A stretch of DNA of 23,028 nucleotides. It comes from JAGXQV01 sp964527565. GTDB lineage: Bacteria > Pseudomonadota > Gammaproteobacteria > Burkholderiales > Sulfuricellaceae. This document shows, piece by piece, positions 16,360-23,028 of the stretch. The translations under genes were made by a program, and so were the position numbers. The DNA lies in assembly GCA_964527565.1 (NCBI GenBank), contig CAZGOY010000048.1, forward strand, positions 1 to 23,028, in the 5' to 3' direction. Each line of letters opens with the position of its first letter. The stretch's first letter is position 1. The notes below the pieces were generated by a model, which saw nothing but the letters and a program-made list of their open reading frames with translations, ran no database searches and was not told the DNA's origin.

Positions 16360-18129
16360 ATGACTGCCATTCATGTTCTGCCCGACCTGCTCATCGACCA
16401 GATTGCCGCTGGCGAGGTGGTCGAACGCCCCGCTTCCGCGCTCAAGGAGTTGCTGGAAAACAGCCTCGACGCACAGGCCGGCACCATCGCCGTGACCCTG
16501 GCGCAGGGCGGGGTGAAGCTGCTGCGCGTGGCGGATGACGGCATCGGCATCGAAAAGGAGGAACTGGTGCTGGCGCTGGCGCGCCACGCCACCAGCAAGA
16601 TCCGCTCGCTGGACGACCTGGAGCGCGTCGGCAGCCTGGGGTTTCGCGGCGAGGCGCTGGCCAGCATCGCGGCAGTGTCGCGGCTGGCGCTGACCAGTCG
16701 GCGGCGCGGCGAGCGCCATGCCTGGAAAGTGGAGGCCGCCGGCGGAACGCCCTCCGGCATCCAGCCCGCTGCGGCATCGCCGGGAACGGTGGTGGAAATG
16801 CAGGAACTGTATTTCAACACCCCGGCGCGCCGCCGCTTTCTCAAGTCCGAAGCCACCGAATACGGCCATTGCGAGGAAATGTTCCGGCGCGTTGCCTTGA
16901 GTCGCAGCGACGTGGCTTTCCAGTTGCAGCACAACGCGCGTAAGCCCCTGCAATTGCCCGCTTCGCCTCTGGAGCAGCGCGTGGGGCGCATACTGGGCGA
17001 GGAATTTTCCGCCGCCTCGGTGGAGCTCGACGAACAATCCGGCAATCTGCGCCTGCGCGGGCTGGCGAGCCTGCCGGGCTTCACGCGCGGCGGGCGCGAC
17101 GCACAGTATTTCTACGTCAACGGACGTTTCGTGCGCGACCGCCTCATCAGCCACGCCATCCGCGAAGCCTGGCGCGACATCCTGCATCACGAACGCCACC
17201 CGGCCTTCGTGCTGTTCCTGGAACTGCCGCCGGAAGAGGTGGACGTCAACGTCCACCCGACCAAGATCGAGGTGCGTTTCCGCGACGGCCAGGCCATTCA
17301 CCGCTTCATCTTCCACGCGCTCAACAAGGCGCTGTCCGCCCCCATCGCGCAGCGGCGGGCGCTGTCCCCGCCGCCGTCCGCCGCAACCGCCGCAACCAGG
17401 GAAGCCTCGTCCGCCGCCTACGCGCCGCCGCGCCAGATGGCGATGCCGCTGGGCGTGGCCGAGCGCGACAGCCTTTACCACACCCTGTTCGGCCAGCTCG
17501 GGCGCCCGGAGGCCCCCGCGCCCGCCGCCAGCCAGCCGGAAACCCTGCCGCCGCTCGGCTATGCACTGGGGCAACTGCACGGCGTCTACATCCTGGCACA
17601 GAACGAACGCGGGCTGGTGATCGTCGACATGCACGCCGCCCACGAGCGGATTACCTACGAAAAGCTGAAAACCGCGCTGGACGGGCGCGATCTGCCGATG
17701 CAGCCGCTGCTGATCCCAGTGAGTTTTCACGCCGACGCCCTGGAAGTGGCCGCCGCCGAGGAAAACGGCGCTGCGCTGTCGGCCATTGGCCTGGAAGTCG
17801 GCGTGCTCTCGCCGACTTCCCTGGCGGTGCGCGCCGTGCCGGTGCTGCTGGGCGGCTGCGACCCGGTGCTGCTGGCGCGCGCCGTGCTCCACGAAATCCG
17901 CGAGTTCGGCGCCAGCACCCTGCTCACCGAACGGCGTAACGCCTTGCTGGCAACCCTGGCCTGCCACGCCTCGGTGCGCGCCAACCGCGCCTTGAGCCTG
18001 GCCGAAATGAACGCCTTGCTGCGCGAAATGGAAGCCGCCGAGCGCGCCGACCAGTGCAACCACGGGCGCCCGACCTGGCGCGAGATCGGCATGAATGAAC
18101 TGGACGCGCTGTTCATGCGCGGCAAGTAA
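16360..18129 (+). CDS. mutL: DNA mismatch repair protein MutL, endonuclease type
   Basis: MutL couples mismatch recognition by MutS to strand incision. The N-terminal GHKL ATPase is complete: QIAAGEVVERPAS, catalytic Glu30 in KELLENSLDA, DDGIGI (from Asp59), and GFRGEALASIA. A variable proline/alanine-rich linker (about 325-400) leads to the C-terminal dimerisation domain. That domain contains D-M-H-A-x2-E-x4-E at 423-434 (Asp423, His425, Glu429, Glu434), the counterpart of the DQHA(x)2E(x)4E metal motif, plus ACHASVRA and QCNHGRPT. These are absent from E. coli MutL but present in endonuclease-active MutL, as in Neisseria, so nicking here is probably MutH-independent. At 589 residues the length is normal. 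miaA follows 6 nt after the stop, the usual gene pair. Confidence 0.97.
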   Translation: MTAIHVLPDLLIDQIAAGEVVERPASALKELLENSLDAQAGTIAVTLAQGGVKLLRVADDGIGIEKEELVLALARHATSKIRSLDDLERVGSLGFRGEALASIAAVSRLALTSRRRGERHAWKVEAAGGTPSGIQPAAASPGTVVEMQELYFNTPARRRFLKSEATEYGHCEEMFRRVALSRSDVAFQLQHNARKPLQLPASPLEQRVGRILGEEFSAASVELDEQSGNLRLRGLASLPGFTRGGRDAQYFYVNGRFVRDRLISHAIREAWRDILHHERHPAFVLFLELPPEEVDVNVHPTKIEVRFRDGQAIHRFIFHALNKALSAPIAQRRALSPPPSAATAATREASSAAYAPPRQMAMPLGVAERDSLYHTLFGQLGRPEAPAPAASQPETLPPLGYALGQLHGVYILAQNERGLVIVDMHAAHERITYEKLKTALDGRDLPMQPLLIPVSFHADALEVAAAEENGAALSAIGLEVGVLSPTSLAVRAVPVLLGGCDPVLLARAVLHEIREFGASTLLTERRNALLATLACHASVRANRALSLAEMNALLREMEAAERADQCNHGRPTWREIGMNELDALFMRGK

Positions 18130-18135
18130 TCCCCG

Positions 18136-19086
18136 ATGAGCCTGCCCCCGGCAATTTTTCTCATGGGCCCCACCGCCAGCGGCAAGACCGGGGTGGCGGT
18201 GGAACTGGTGCGCCACCTGCCGTGCGAGATCATCAGCGTCGATTCGGCGCTGGTCTATCGCGACATGGACATCGGCACCGCCAAGCCGGACGCTGCCACC
18301 CTGAAACAGGCGCCGCACCACCTGATCGACCTCATCGACCCGACGCAAAGCTATTCCGCCGCCCAGTTCCGCCGCGACGCCCTGCGCCTGATGGCGGAAA
18401 TCAGCGCGCGCGGCAGGATTCCGCTGCTGACGGGCGGCACCATGCTGTATTTCCGCGCGCTGCTGCAAGGGCTGAACGATTTGCCGGAAGCCGATGCCGC
18501 ACTGCGCGCGCAACTCGACGAGCAGGCCGCGCGCCTGGGCTGGCCGGCAATGCATGCCGAACTGGCGCGGCTCGACCCGCCGACGGCGGCGCGCCTCAAG
18601 CCCATGGATGCCCAGCGCATCCAGCGCGCGCTGGAAGTGTGCCTGCTCAGCGGACGCCCGATGTCGGCCCTGCTCGAACGCGACACCGTGGCGGAACTGC
18701 CCTGCCACATCATTCAGATCGCGCTTGAACCCAGCGACCGCGCCGTGCTGCACCGGCGCATCGCCGAGCGTTTCGACGCCATGCTGGCCGCCGGCCTGCT
18801 GGACGAGGTGCGCAGCCTGCGCGCGCGCTACCGCCTCGACCCCGCGCTGCCTTCCATGCGCTGCGTGGGCTACCGCCAGGCCTGGCAATACCTGGATGGA
18901 GAGATCGACGAAAGCGGACTGCGCGAAAAAGGCCTCGCCGCCACGCGCCAGCTGGCCAAGCGGCAATTGACCTGGCTGAGAAGCATGGACGGCGTGCAAC
19001 GCTTCGACTGCCTTGCTGACGGCCTGGCTGAAACGGTGCGCGGCTACTTGGCGCAATCCCCTTGGCTGGACCCGATCTCGGGCTGA
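18136..19086 (+). CDS. miaA: tRNA dimethylallyltransferase
   Basis: MiaA adds a dimethylallyl group to N6 of A37 in tRNAs that read codons starting with U. The 316 residues equal the common length. The P-loop GPTASGKT spans 11-18 after MSLPPAIFLM. Other family blocks are IISVDSALVYRDMDIGTAKP, HHLIDLIDP, LLTGGTMLYFRALLQGL, and RCVGYRQAWQYLDG near the C-terminus. The ATG lies 6 nt after the mutL stop, consistent with co-transcription. The gene converges with the GGDEF-EAL gene, 58 nt separating the stops. No clear hairpin-plus-T terminator is seen in that gap. Confidence 0.97.
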   Translation: MSLPPAIFLMGPTASGKTGVAVELVRHLPCEIISVDSALVYRDMDIGTAKPDAATLKQAPHHLIDLIDPTQSYSAAQFRRDALRLMAEISARGRIPLLTGGTMLYFRALLQGLNDLPEADAALRAQLDEQAARLGWPAMHAELARLDPPTAARLKPMDAQRIQRALEVCLLSGRPMSALLERDTVAELPCHIIQIALEPSDRAVLHRRIAERFDAMLAAGLLDEVRSLRARYRLDPALPSMRCVGYRQAWQYLDGEIDESGLREKGLAATRQLAKRQLTWLRSMDGVQRFDCLADGLAETVRGYLAQSPWLDPISG

Positions 19087-19144
19087 AAATGCGTTCTTCC
19101 GTAGCCCGCTCCGGGGACGCTGAGTTTCACGCGAACCGCGCCGC

Positions 19145-21322
19145 TTACGCCGCCCGGCTTTCCAGCGCCAGCCCCGGCAGGCGCCGTTGCCGCCAGACGG
19201 CGGGCGAAAGCTGCAGGGTGGTGCTGTTCAACTGCGCCGGGAGGATGGCGCCGGTGGTCAGCAAGGTGGTGCATTCTTCCGCCGGGAGCGGCTTGCTGAA
19301 GAAATAGCCCTGGATTTCGTCCGCGCCATGGGCGATCAGGAATTCGGCCTGCTCCCGGGTTTCGACGCCCTCGGCGATGGTTTTCAGCCCCAGGCTGTGC
19401 GCTAGGACAATGACGGCGCTGGCGATATTGCCGTTGCTGGAGACCTGCTCGATGCCGCGCACGAAGGACTGGTCGATTTTCAATGTGTCCAGCGGCAGGC
19501 GCGCGAGGTAGCTCAGCGCCGAATAGCCGGTGCCGAAGTCGTCGAGGGACAGCAGCACGCCCATTTTTTTCAGGCCGATCAGGGTGGCGATGATCTCTTC
19601 GGTGTTTTTTACCAGCATGGATTCGGTCAGTTCCAGTTCCAGCAGGGCGGGATCGAGACCGCTTTCGCAAAGCGCGGCGGCAACGTCGGGCAGCAGTTGC
19701 GGATGGTCGAGCTGGCGCGCGGACAGGTTGACGGCCATGCGCACCGGCGGCAGGCCGGAGCGAATCCAGCGTTGCGCCTGGTTGCAGGCGCTGCGCAGCA
19801 CCCATTCGCCGATGGGCACGATCATGCCGGTGCGCTCCGCCAGCGGGATGAACTGCGCCGGAGAAATGCTGCCCTTTTCCGGGTGAAACCAGCGCAGCAG
19901 GGCTTCCACACCGACGATGCGCCCGTTGCGCGGGTTCACCTGCGGCTGGTAGTAAAGCTGGAATTCGTCGCGTTCGAGCGCCTGGTGCAGGCTGCTTTCC
20001 AGATCGAGTTGGGCGCGCGCGCGCAGGTCGAGGTCTTCGGTGTAAAACTGGCTGGTATTGCCGCCGCGCTCCTTGGCGCGTTGCATGGCGACATCGGCGT
20101 TGTGCAGCAGGGTGTCGGCATCCATGCCGTCCTGCGGGTAAACGGCGATGCCGATGCTGGCGGTGGCGAAAACTTCGCTCCCGCTCAGCAGGGTGGCCTG
20201 CGCCATGGCGTCCAGCAGCTTTTGTGCGATATGCGCGCCGTCGCGCACGTGACGGATGTCGCGCAACAGGATGGAAAATTCGTCGCCGCCGGTGCGCGCC
20301 ACCAGGTCGGTGTCGTAGAGTGCCGCGCTCAGCCGCTGGCCCGCTTCGCGCAGCAACTGGTCGCCCAGCGCGTGTCCCAGCGACTGGTTGATGGCCTTGA
20401 AACGGTCGATGCCGAAGTGGAACACCGCAAAAGGCGGCTGGTCGCCGTGGCGCACCCGCTCGATGGCCTGGCGCAGGCGTTCGCGGAACTGGCCGCGGTT
20501 GGACAGGGCCGTGGTGGGGTCGATTCCCGCCACCTGGTGCAGGCGCTCCTCGGTGCGTTTGCGCTCGGTGATGTCGGCGGCGAAAATCAGCGCGCCGTGG
20601 GTGATCTGCTGGGTGTTGTGCAACGGTGCCGTCCACAGTTGCAGGTCGAGCGCTTCGCCGCCGGCGCGGCTCTGGCCGGTCAGCTCGAAGCCGGCCAGCA
20701 CCGTGCCGTGCAGCGCCTGCTCGATGACGCCTTGCAGGCTTTCCTTGCTGCCTGCCGTCATGGGCGGCAAGGGCTGGCCGAGCATGTCGATCTCGCTCCA
20801 GCCGAAAGTGCGCGTGGCCGCCAGGTTCCACAGGGTGACGCGCCCGCCCATGTCCACCGCCACGATGGCCAGCGGCGAGGCGTTGATGAGCGCGCGCAGG
20901 CGGTCGGTATTCTTGTGCAGGGTGTCCTTGAGGTTGCGGCGCTCCTGCATGGCGCGCAGGGATAGCAGGTGGGCGGCTTCGCCGTTCCATTCCAGCGGGG
21001 TGGCGTGCATCTCCGCCGTGGTTTTGCGGCGGCTGGAATGCGCCACGTCGATCTCGCTGATTTCTCCCGCGCGGATCGGGTGGCCGAAGAGCTTGCCGGT
21101 TAACTCGCCGGGGGCGGCGTAAAAAAGTATTTCCGCTGCGGGGTTGGCATACCGTATGCGGCCATCCTGGCCCACTACCAGCAGGCTGTCGCTGTTTTTT
21201 TCCACCAGGGCATGGAATAGTGCTTCGTCGGCCAGCACCTTGCGCGCCATCAGGGAAAAGTTTTCAATCAACTCAGCTAGTTGTGCTGCGCTGACGCCTT
21301 CTACGTTTACGGGTTCATTCAT
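19145..21322 (-). CDS. PAS-PAS-GGDEF-EAL protein (c-di-GMP synthesis/degradation)
   Basis: This is a soluble 725-residue protein with no membrane segments. Two PAS-like domains are inferred at about 32-125 (FHALVEKNSDSLLVVGQDGR) and 139-252 (LRALINASPLAIVAVDMGGR). The GGDEF domain has an intact active-site loop, GGDEF at 345-349, and the FGIDRFKAINQSLGH block. The inhibitory RxxD site expected five residues upstream reads YDTD, so product inhibition by that route is lost. The EAL domain begins around 452 and keeps EALLRW (473-478), DDFGTGYSAL and AEGVE, so it should be a competent phosphodiesterase. Which activity dominates cannot be told. Its start codon overlaps the stop of the upstream receiver-PP2C gene as ATGA, so the two are translationally coupled and probably act in one pathway. 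Confidence 0.95.
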   Translation of the reverse strand: MNEPVNVEGVSAAQLAELIENFSLMARKVLADEALFHALVEKNSDSLLVVGQDGRIRYANPAAEILFYAAPGELTGKLFGHPIRAGEISEIDVAHSSRRKTTAEMHATPLEWNGEAAHLLSLRAMQERRNLKDTLHKNTDRLRALINASPLAIVAVDMGGRVTLWNLAATRTFGWSEIDMLGQPLPPMTAGSKESLQGVIEQALHGTVLAGFELTGQSRAGGEALDLQLWTAPLHNTQQITHGALIFAADITERKRTEERLHQVAGIDPTTALSNRGQFRERLRQAIERVRHGDQPPFAVFHFGIDRFKAINQSLGHALGDQLLREAGQRLSAALYDTDLVARTGGDEFSILLRDIRHVRDGAHIAQKLLDAMAQATLLSGSEVFATASIGIAVYPQDGMDADTLLHNADVAMQRAKERGGNTSQFYTEDLDLRARAQLDLESSLHQALERDEFQLYYQPQVNPRNGRIVGVEALLRWFHPEKGSISPAQFIPLAERTGMIVPIGEWVLRSACNQAQRWIRSGLPPVRMAVNLSARQLDHPQLLPDVAAALCESGLDPALLELELTESMLVKNTEEIIATLIGLKKMGVLLSLDDFGTGYSALSYLARLPLDTLKIDQSFVRGIEQVSSNGNIASAVIVLAHSLGLKTIAEGVETREQAEFLIAHGADEIQGYFFSKPLPAEECTTLLTTGAILPAQLNSTTLQLSPAVWRQRRLPGLALESRAA

Positions 21323-22446
21323 GGGCTGGTTTCCAGGTTGACCGACAACAAGGAGATGTCGTCATGCGGTTCGAGGCCGCCGAGAAAGGCGATCACGCCC
21401 GCCTTGATCTTTTGTATCAATGAAAATTGGGGGTCGGCGTTTTGCAGGGCGATGCAGATGCCCTGCTCGCCGAATTCCGCGCCCTCGGCATTTTGCGCCT
21501 CGACCAGGCCGTCGCTGTAGAGCACGGCGTGGCATGCGCCGTCCGTGGCGACGCGGGTGGTCGAGGCATCGAAATCGCCTTCGTCCAGAATGCCCAGCGG
21601 CAATTTATCCGAGGCCAGCCGGTGCACGATTTCATGGCCTTCGTTCACCAGCAGGATGGGCGGCAGGCCGCCGTTCCACGCTTCCACGCGGTTGTCGCGC
21701 GGCGAGATGGCCAGCAGGCTGGCGGAACAGAATTGCCCGGTAGGCAGCAGGCGGCGCAGCTTGCGGTTGATCTCGGCGGCGATATCGCCAATGTGAAAGC
21801 CTTTTTTGGTCATGGCGAAAAAGATGTCCGAGGCCGGCAGGGCGCCCACCGCCGCCACCAGCCCGTGGCCGGTGAAATCGCCGAGCAGGACGTGCAGGGT
21901 GTCGTCCGGCGTGCGCTCGAAAATCAGCAGGTCGCCGCTGAAATGCCCGGCGGCCAGCGACCAGTGGTGAATGTAGGCGGATTCCTGCGACTTGCGGTTG
22001 ATGATGGCGTCGAACATGTGCTTGGCGAGCTTGATTTCCTGCTCGGTCAGCGAGCGGAATTTCTCCAGGCGGCGGTACAGTTCGTCGACGCGCTCGAAAC
22101 CCGCGAGCTTGGCCTTCAGCACCAGGTGGTTGTAGGGCGGGTCGATGAAATCGTCGGCCTCGCTCTCGACGAAGCGCGACAGGGTGACATGGTCGGAAAT
22201 CGAGGTGACGAGGATCACCGGGACGAAACGGTTGGGGCTCAGGCGCTTGAGCTCAGGCACGCAATGGTGGCCGTCGGCGTCCGGCAGCACCGGCTCCAGC
22301 AGCACCAGGTCGGGCTGGCGCGCGGTAAACAGTGCCAGCGCTTCTCCCCAGGAACCGGCCTGCAATACTTCGTGACCGTCCAGCTCCAGCATGCGCGTCA
22401 ACTGATTGCGCCCAATCGGGTTTTGTTCCGCGATCAGAATTCTCAT
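21319..22446 (-). CDS. Degenerate receiver domain fused to PP2C (RsbU/SpoIIE-type) phosphatase
   Basis: This 375-residue cytosolic regulator has an N-terminal receiver-like domain (1-120) and a C-terminal PP2C-type serine/threonine phosphatase (about 160-370). Phosphatase metal ligands look intact: Asp172 (SGD), Asp190 in GDFTGHG, Asp312 in YSDGLVEA, and Asp362/Asp363 in HDDIS. The receiver lacks its key residues. The phosphoacceptor Asp is Glu51 (LVLLEPVLPDADG), the KPF lysine is replaced (DPPY, Pro103), and the acidic pair reads Glu7-Gln8. The ATG at 22446 is chosen over an upstream GTG at 22473 because AAGGAAGG lies 6 nt before it. Relatives dephosphorylate STAS anti-anti-sigma proteins, but no STAS or anti-sigma gene is in the window. 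The downstream GGDEF-EAL gene overlaps by 4 nt. Confidence 0.9.
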   Translation of the reverse strand: MRILIAEQNPIGRNQLTRMLELDGHEVLQAGSWGEALALFTARQPDLVLLEPVLPDADGHHCVPELKRLSPNRFVPVILVTSISDHVTLSRFVESEADDFIDPPYNHLVLKAKLAGFERVDELYRRLEKFRSLTEQEIKLAKHMFDAIINRKSQESAYIHHWSLAAGHFSGDLLIFERTPDDTLHVLLGDFTGHGLVAAVGALPASDIFFAMTKKGFHIGDIAAEINRKLRRLLPTGQFCSASLLAISPRDNRVEAWNGGLPPILLVNEGHEIVHRLASDKLPLGILDEGDFDASTTRVATDGACHAVLYSDGLVEAQNAEGAEFGEQGICIALQNADPQFSLIQKIKAGVIAFLGGLEPHDDISLLSVNLETSP

Positions 22447-22568
22447 TTTTGGCCTTCCTTGTCGTGTGGACAATGCGGAATGGTCAGCTTAGAGAAACAC
22501 GGTTAAGTATTTATGACGATGGCAAAATGCCTGAGAAAATCTTTACTTTTCAATAGGTAACACCTGGT

Positions 22569-23028
22569 TTAAGCCTGGGGTTTTTCCCTGGCTTCCTCCG
22601 GCAGGAACAATTGCAGCAGTTCGTTCAAAAAACGTTGCCCCAGCGCCGTGGGGCGGATGACGCTTTCGCCGCGTTCCAGCAGGCCGCGCCGTTCGGCTTC
22701 CCGCAAGGGGCTTTCGATGGCGGCCAGCGCCAGCCCGGTGCGCTCCACGAACAGCGCCGGGTCGAAGCCCCCGGTGAGGCGCAGGGCGTTCATCATGAAT
22801 TCGAAGCTGCGGTCGGCCGGCGCCACTTCGTGCTCGTCGGCCATCGGCTTGCCGCTCGCCAGCGCCGCCAGATAGTCTCGCGGCGCGCGCAGCCGCGCCT
22901 GGCGCAGGATGCGGTCATGGCGCGTGCTTGTTGCCGATTCATCGGCTTTACAACCACGGTCTACCCCTTGCGGGTGGAGGGTGATCTTGCCGTGCGCCCC
23001 GGCGCCGATGCCGAGATAGTCGCCGAAA
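22569..23028 (-). CDS. hemW: HemW (radical SAM heme chaperone), C-terminal part only
   Basis: The frame runs from the window edge to TAA at 22569 with no stop, encoding about 152 C-terminal residues. GDYLGIGAGAHGKIT near the edge is the family's GAHG block, and RAPRDYLAAL, EFMMNALRLTGGF and LGQRFLNELLQLFL follow in the usual order. HemW is related to the oxygen-independent coproporphyrinogen oxidase HemN but is thought to deliver heme. The radical-SAM CxxxCxxC motif lies outside the window. An unusual stretch of about 20 codons sits between GKITL and DRILRQ, where relatives go almost directly from one block to the other. A 122-bp spacer separates the gene from the receiver-PP2C gene. Confidence 0.88.
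   Translation of the reverse strand, partial: FGDYLGIGAGAHGKITLHPQGVDRGCKADESATSTRHDRILRQARLRAPRDYLAALASGKPMADEHEVAPADRSFEFMMNALRLTGGFDPALFVERTGLALAAIESPLREAERRGLLERGESVIRPTALGQRFLNELLQLFLPEEAREKPQA
22917..22976 (-). repeat. Palindrome-containing 60-bp in-frame insertion within hemW
   Basis: The segment is exactly 20 codons and starts after the conserved GAHGKITL. Its core is an inverted repeat: GCCGAT-ga-ATCGGC inside an outer stem CGTGGTTGT/ACAAGCACG with one mismatch. No stop codon is introduced, so the product gains a loop rich in polar residues (HPQGVDRGCKADESATSTRH). Whether related genomes lack it has to be checked by alignment. Confidence 0.45.

Noticed and set aside
16192..19056. 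Very long open frame (954 codons) on the minus strand opposite mutL-miaA
   Set aside because: It is the antisense shadow of two well-supported genes in GC-rich sequence. Its translation is low-complexity (Gln/His/Ala/Gly-rich) with no domain.

Overview
The window looks like a chromosomal segment of a GC-rich betaproteobacterium, probably a Nitrosomonadales/Rhodocyclales-type lineage. This is inferred from housekeeping gene style, a MutL with an endonuclease-type C-terminus, the mutL-miaA pair, and REP-like palindromes. No 16S rRNA or taxon-specific marker is present, so the assignment is tentative.

Layout, left to right. (1) 1-1092: a PrlF/YhaV toxin-antitoxin pair lies between two 3' remnants of a REP-associated (Y1/RAYT-type) transposase gene. 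Both remnants end in the same 'aataaatctgtcccc' + T-run tail, and a third copy of the tail follows. (2) 1106-7370: core genes metG (minus strand), then divergent apbC(mrp)-dcd and a large AdiA-type PLP amino acid decarboxylase (plus strand). A run of five ~12-bp repeats lies in the metG/apbC spacer, and a paired REP (BIME-like) element lies between dcd and the decarboxylase. (3) 7372-9481 (minus strand): an exported acetolactate decarboxylase followed by a Ser/Thr protein kinase with a C-terminal cyclic-nucleotide-binding domain. (4) 9537-10038: a second, related REP pair next to an MNT nucleotidyltransferase antitoxin gene whose HEPN toxin partner survives only as its first few codons. (5) 10131-13187 (minus strand): a visibly AT-richer two-gene restriction-modification unit, made of a C5-cytosine methyltransferase and a GHKL-ATPase/PD-(D/E)xK nuclease fusion resembling the BbrUIII/HgiDII restriction family. 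(6) 13541-19086: alaS (minus strand), divergent from mutL-miaA (plus strand). (7) 19145-22446 (minus strand): a signalling pair with an ATGA overlap, consisting of a degenerate receiver-PP2C phosphatase and a PAS-PAS-GGDEF-EAL protein. (8) 22569-23028: the 3' part of hemW, carrying an apparent in-frame, palindrome-containing insertion of about 20 codons.

The core genes (translation, Fe-S assembly, nucleotide and tRNA metabolism, mismatch repair, heme trafficking) are interrupted by small accessory units: a toxin-antitoxin module, a broken HEPN/MNT module, a restriction-modification unit, and REP/RAYT debris. The most informative structures are the REP elements. The two hairpins of the second element differ at exactly two base pairs, and both changes are compensatory. 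REP or RAYT sequence lies directly beside the intact TA module and the broken one. All functional statements come from reading the sequence; no database search was run.
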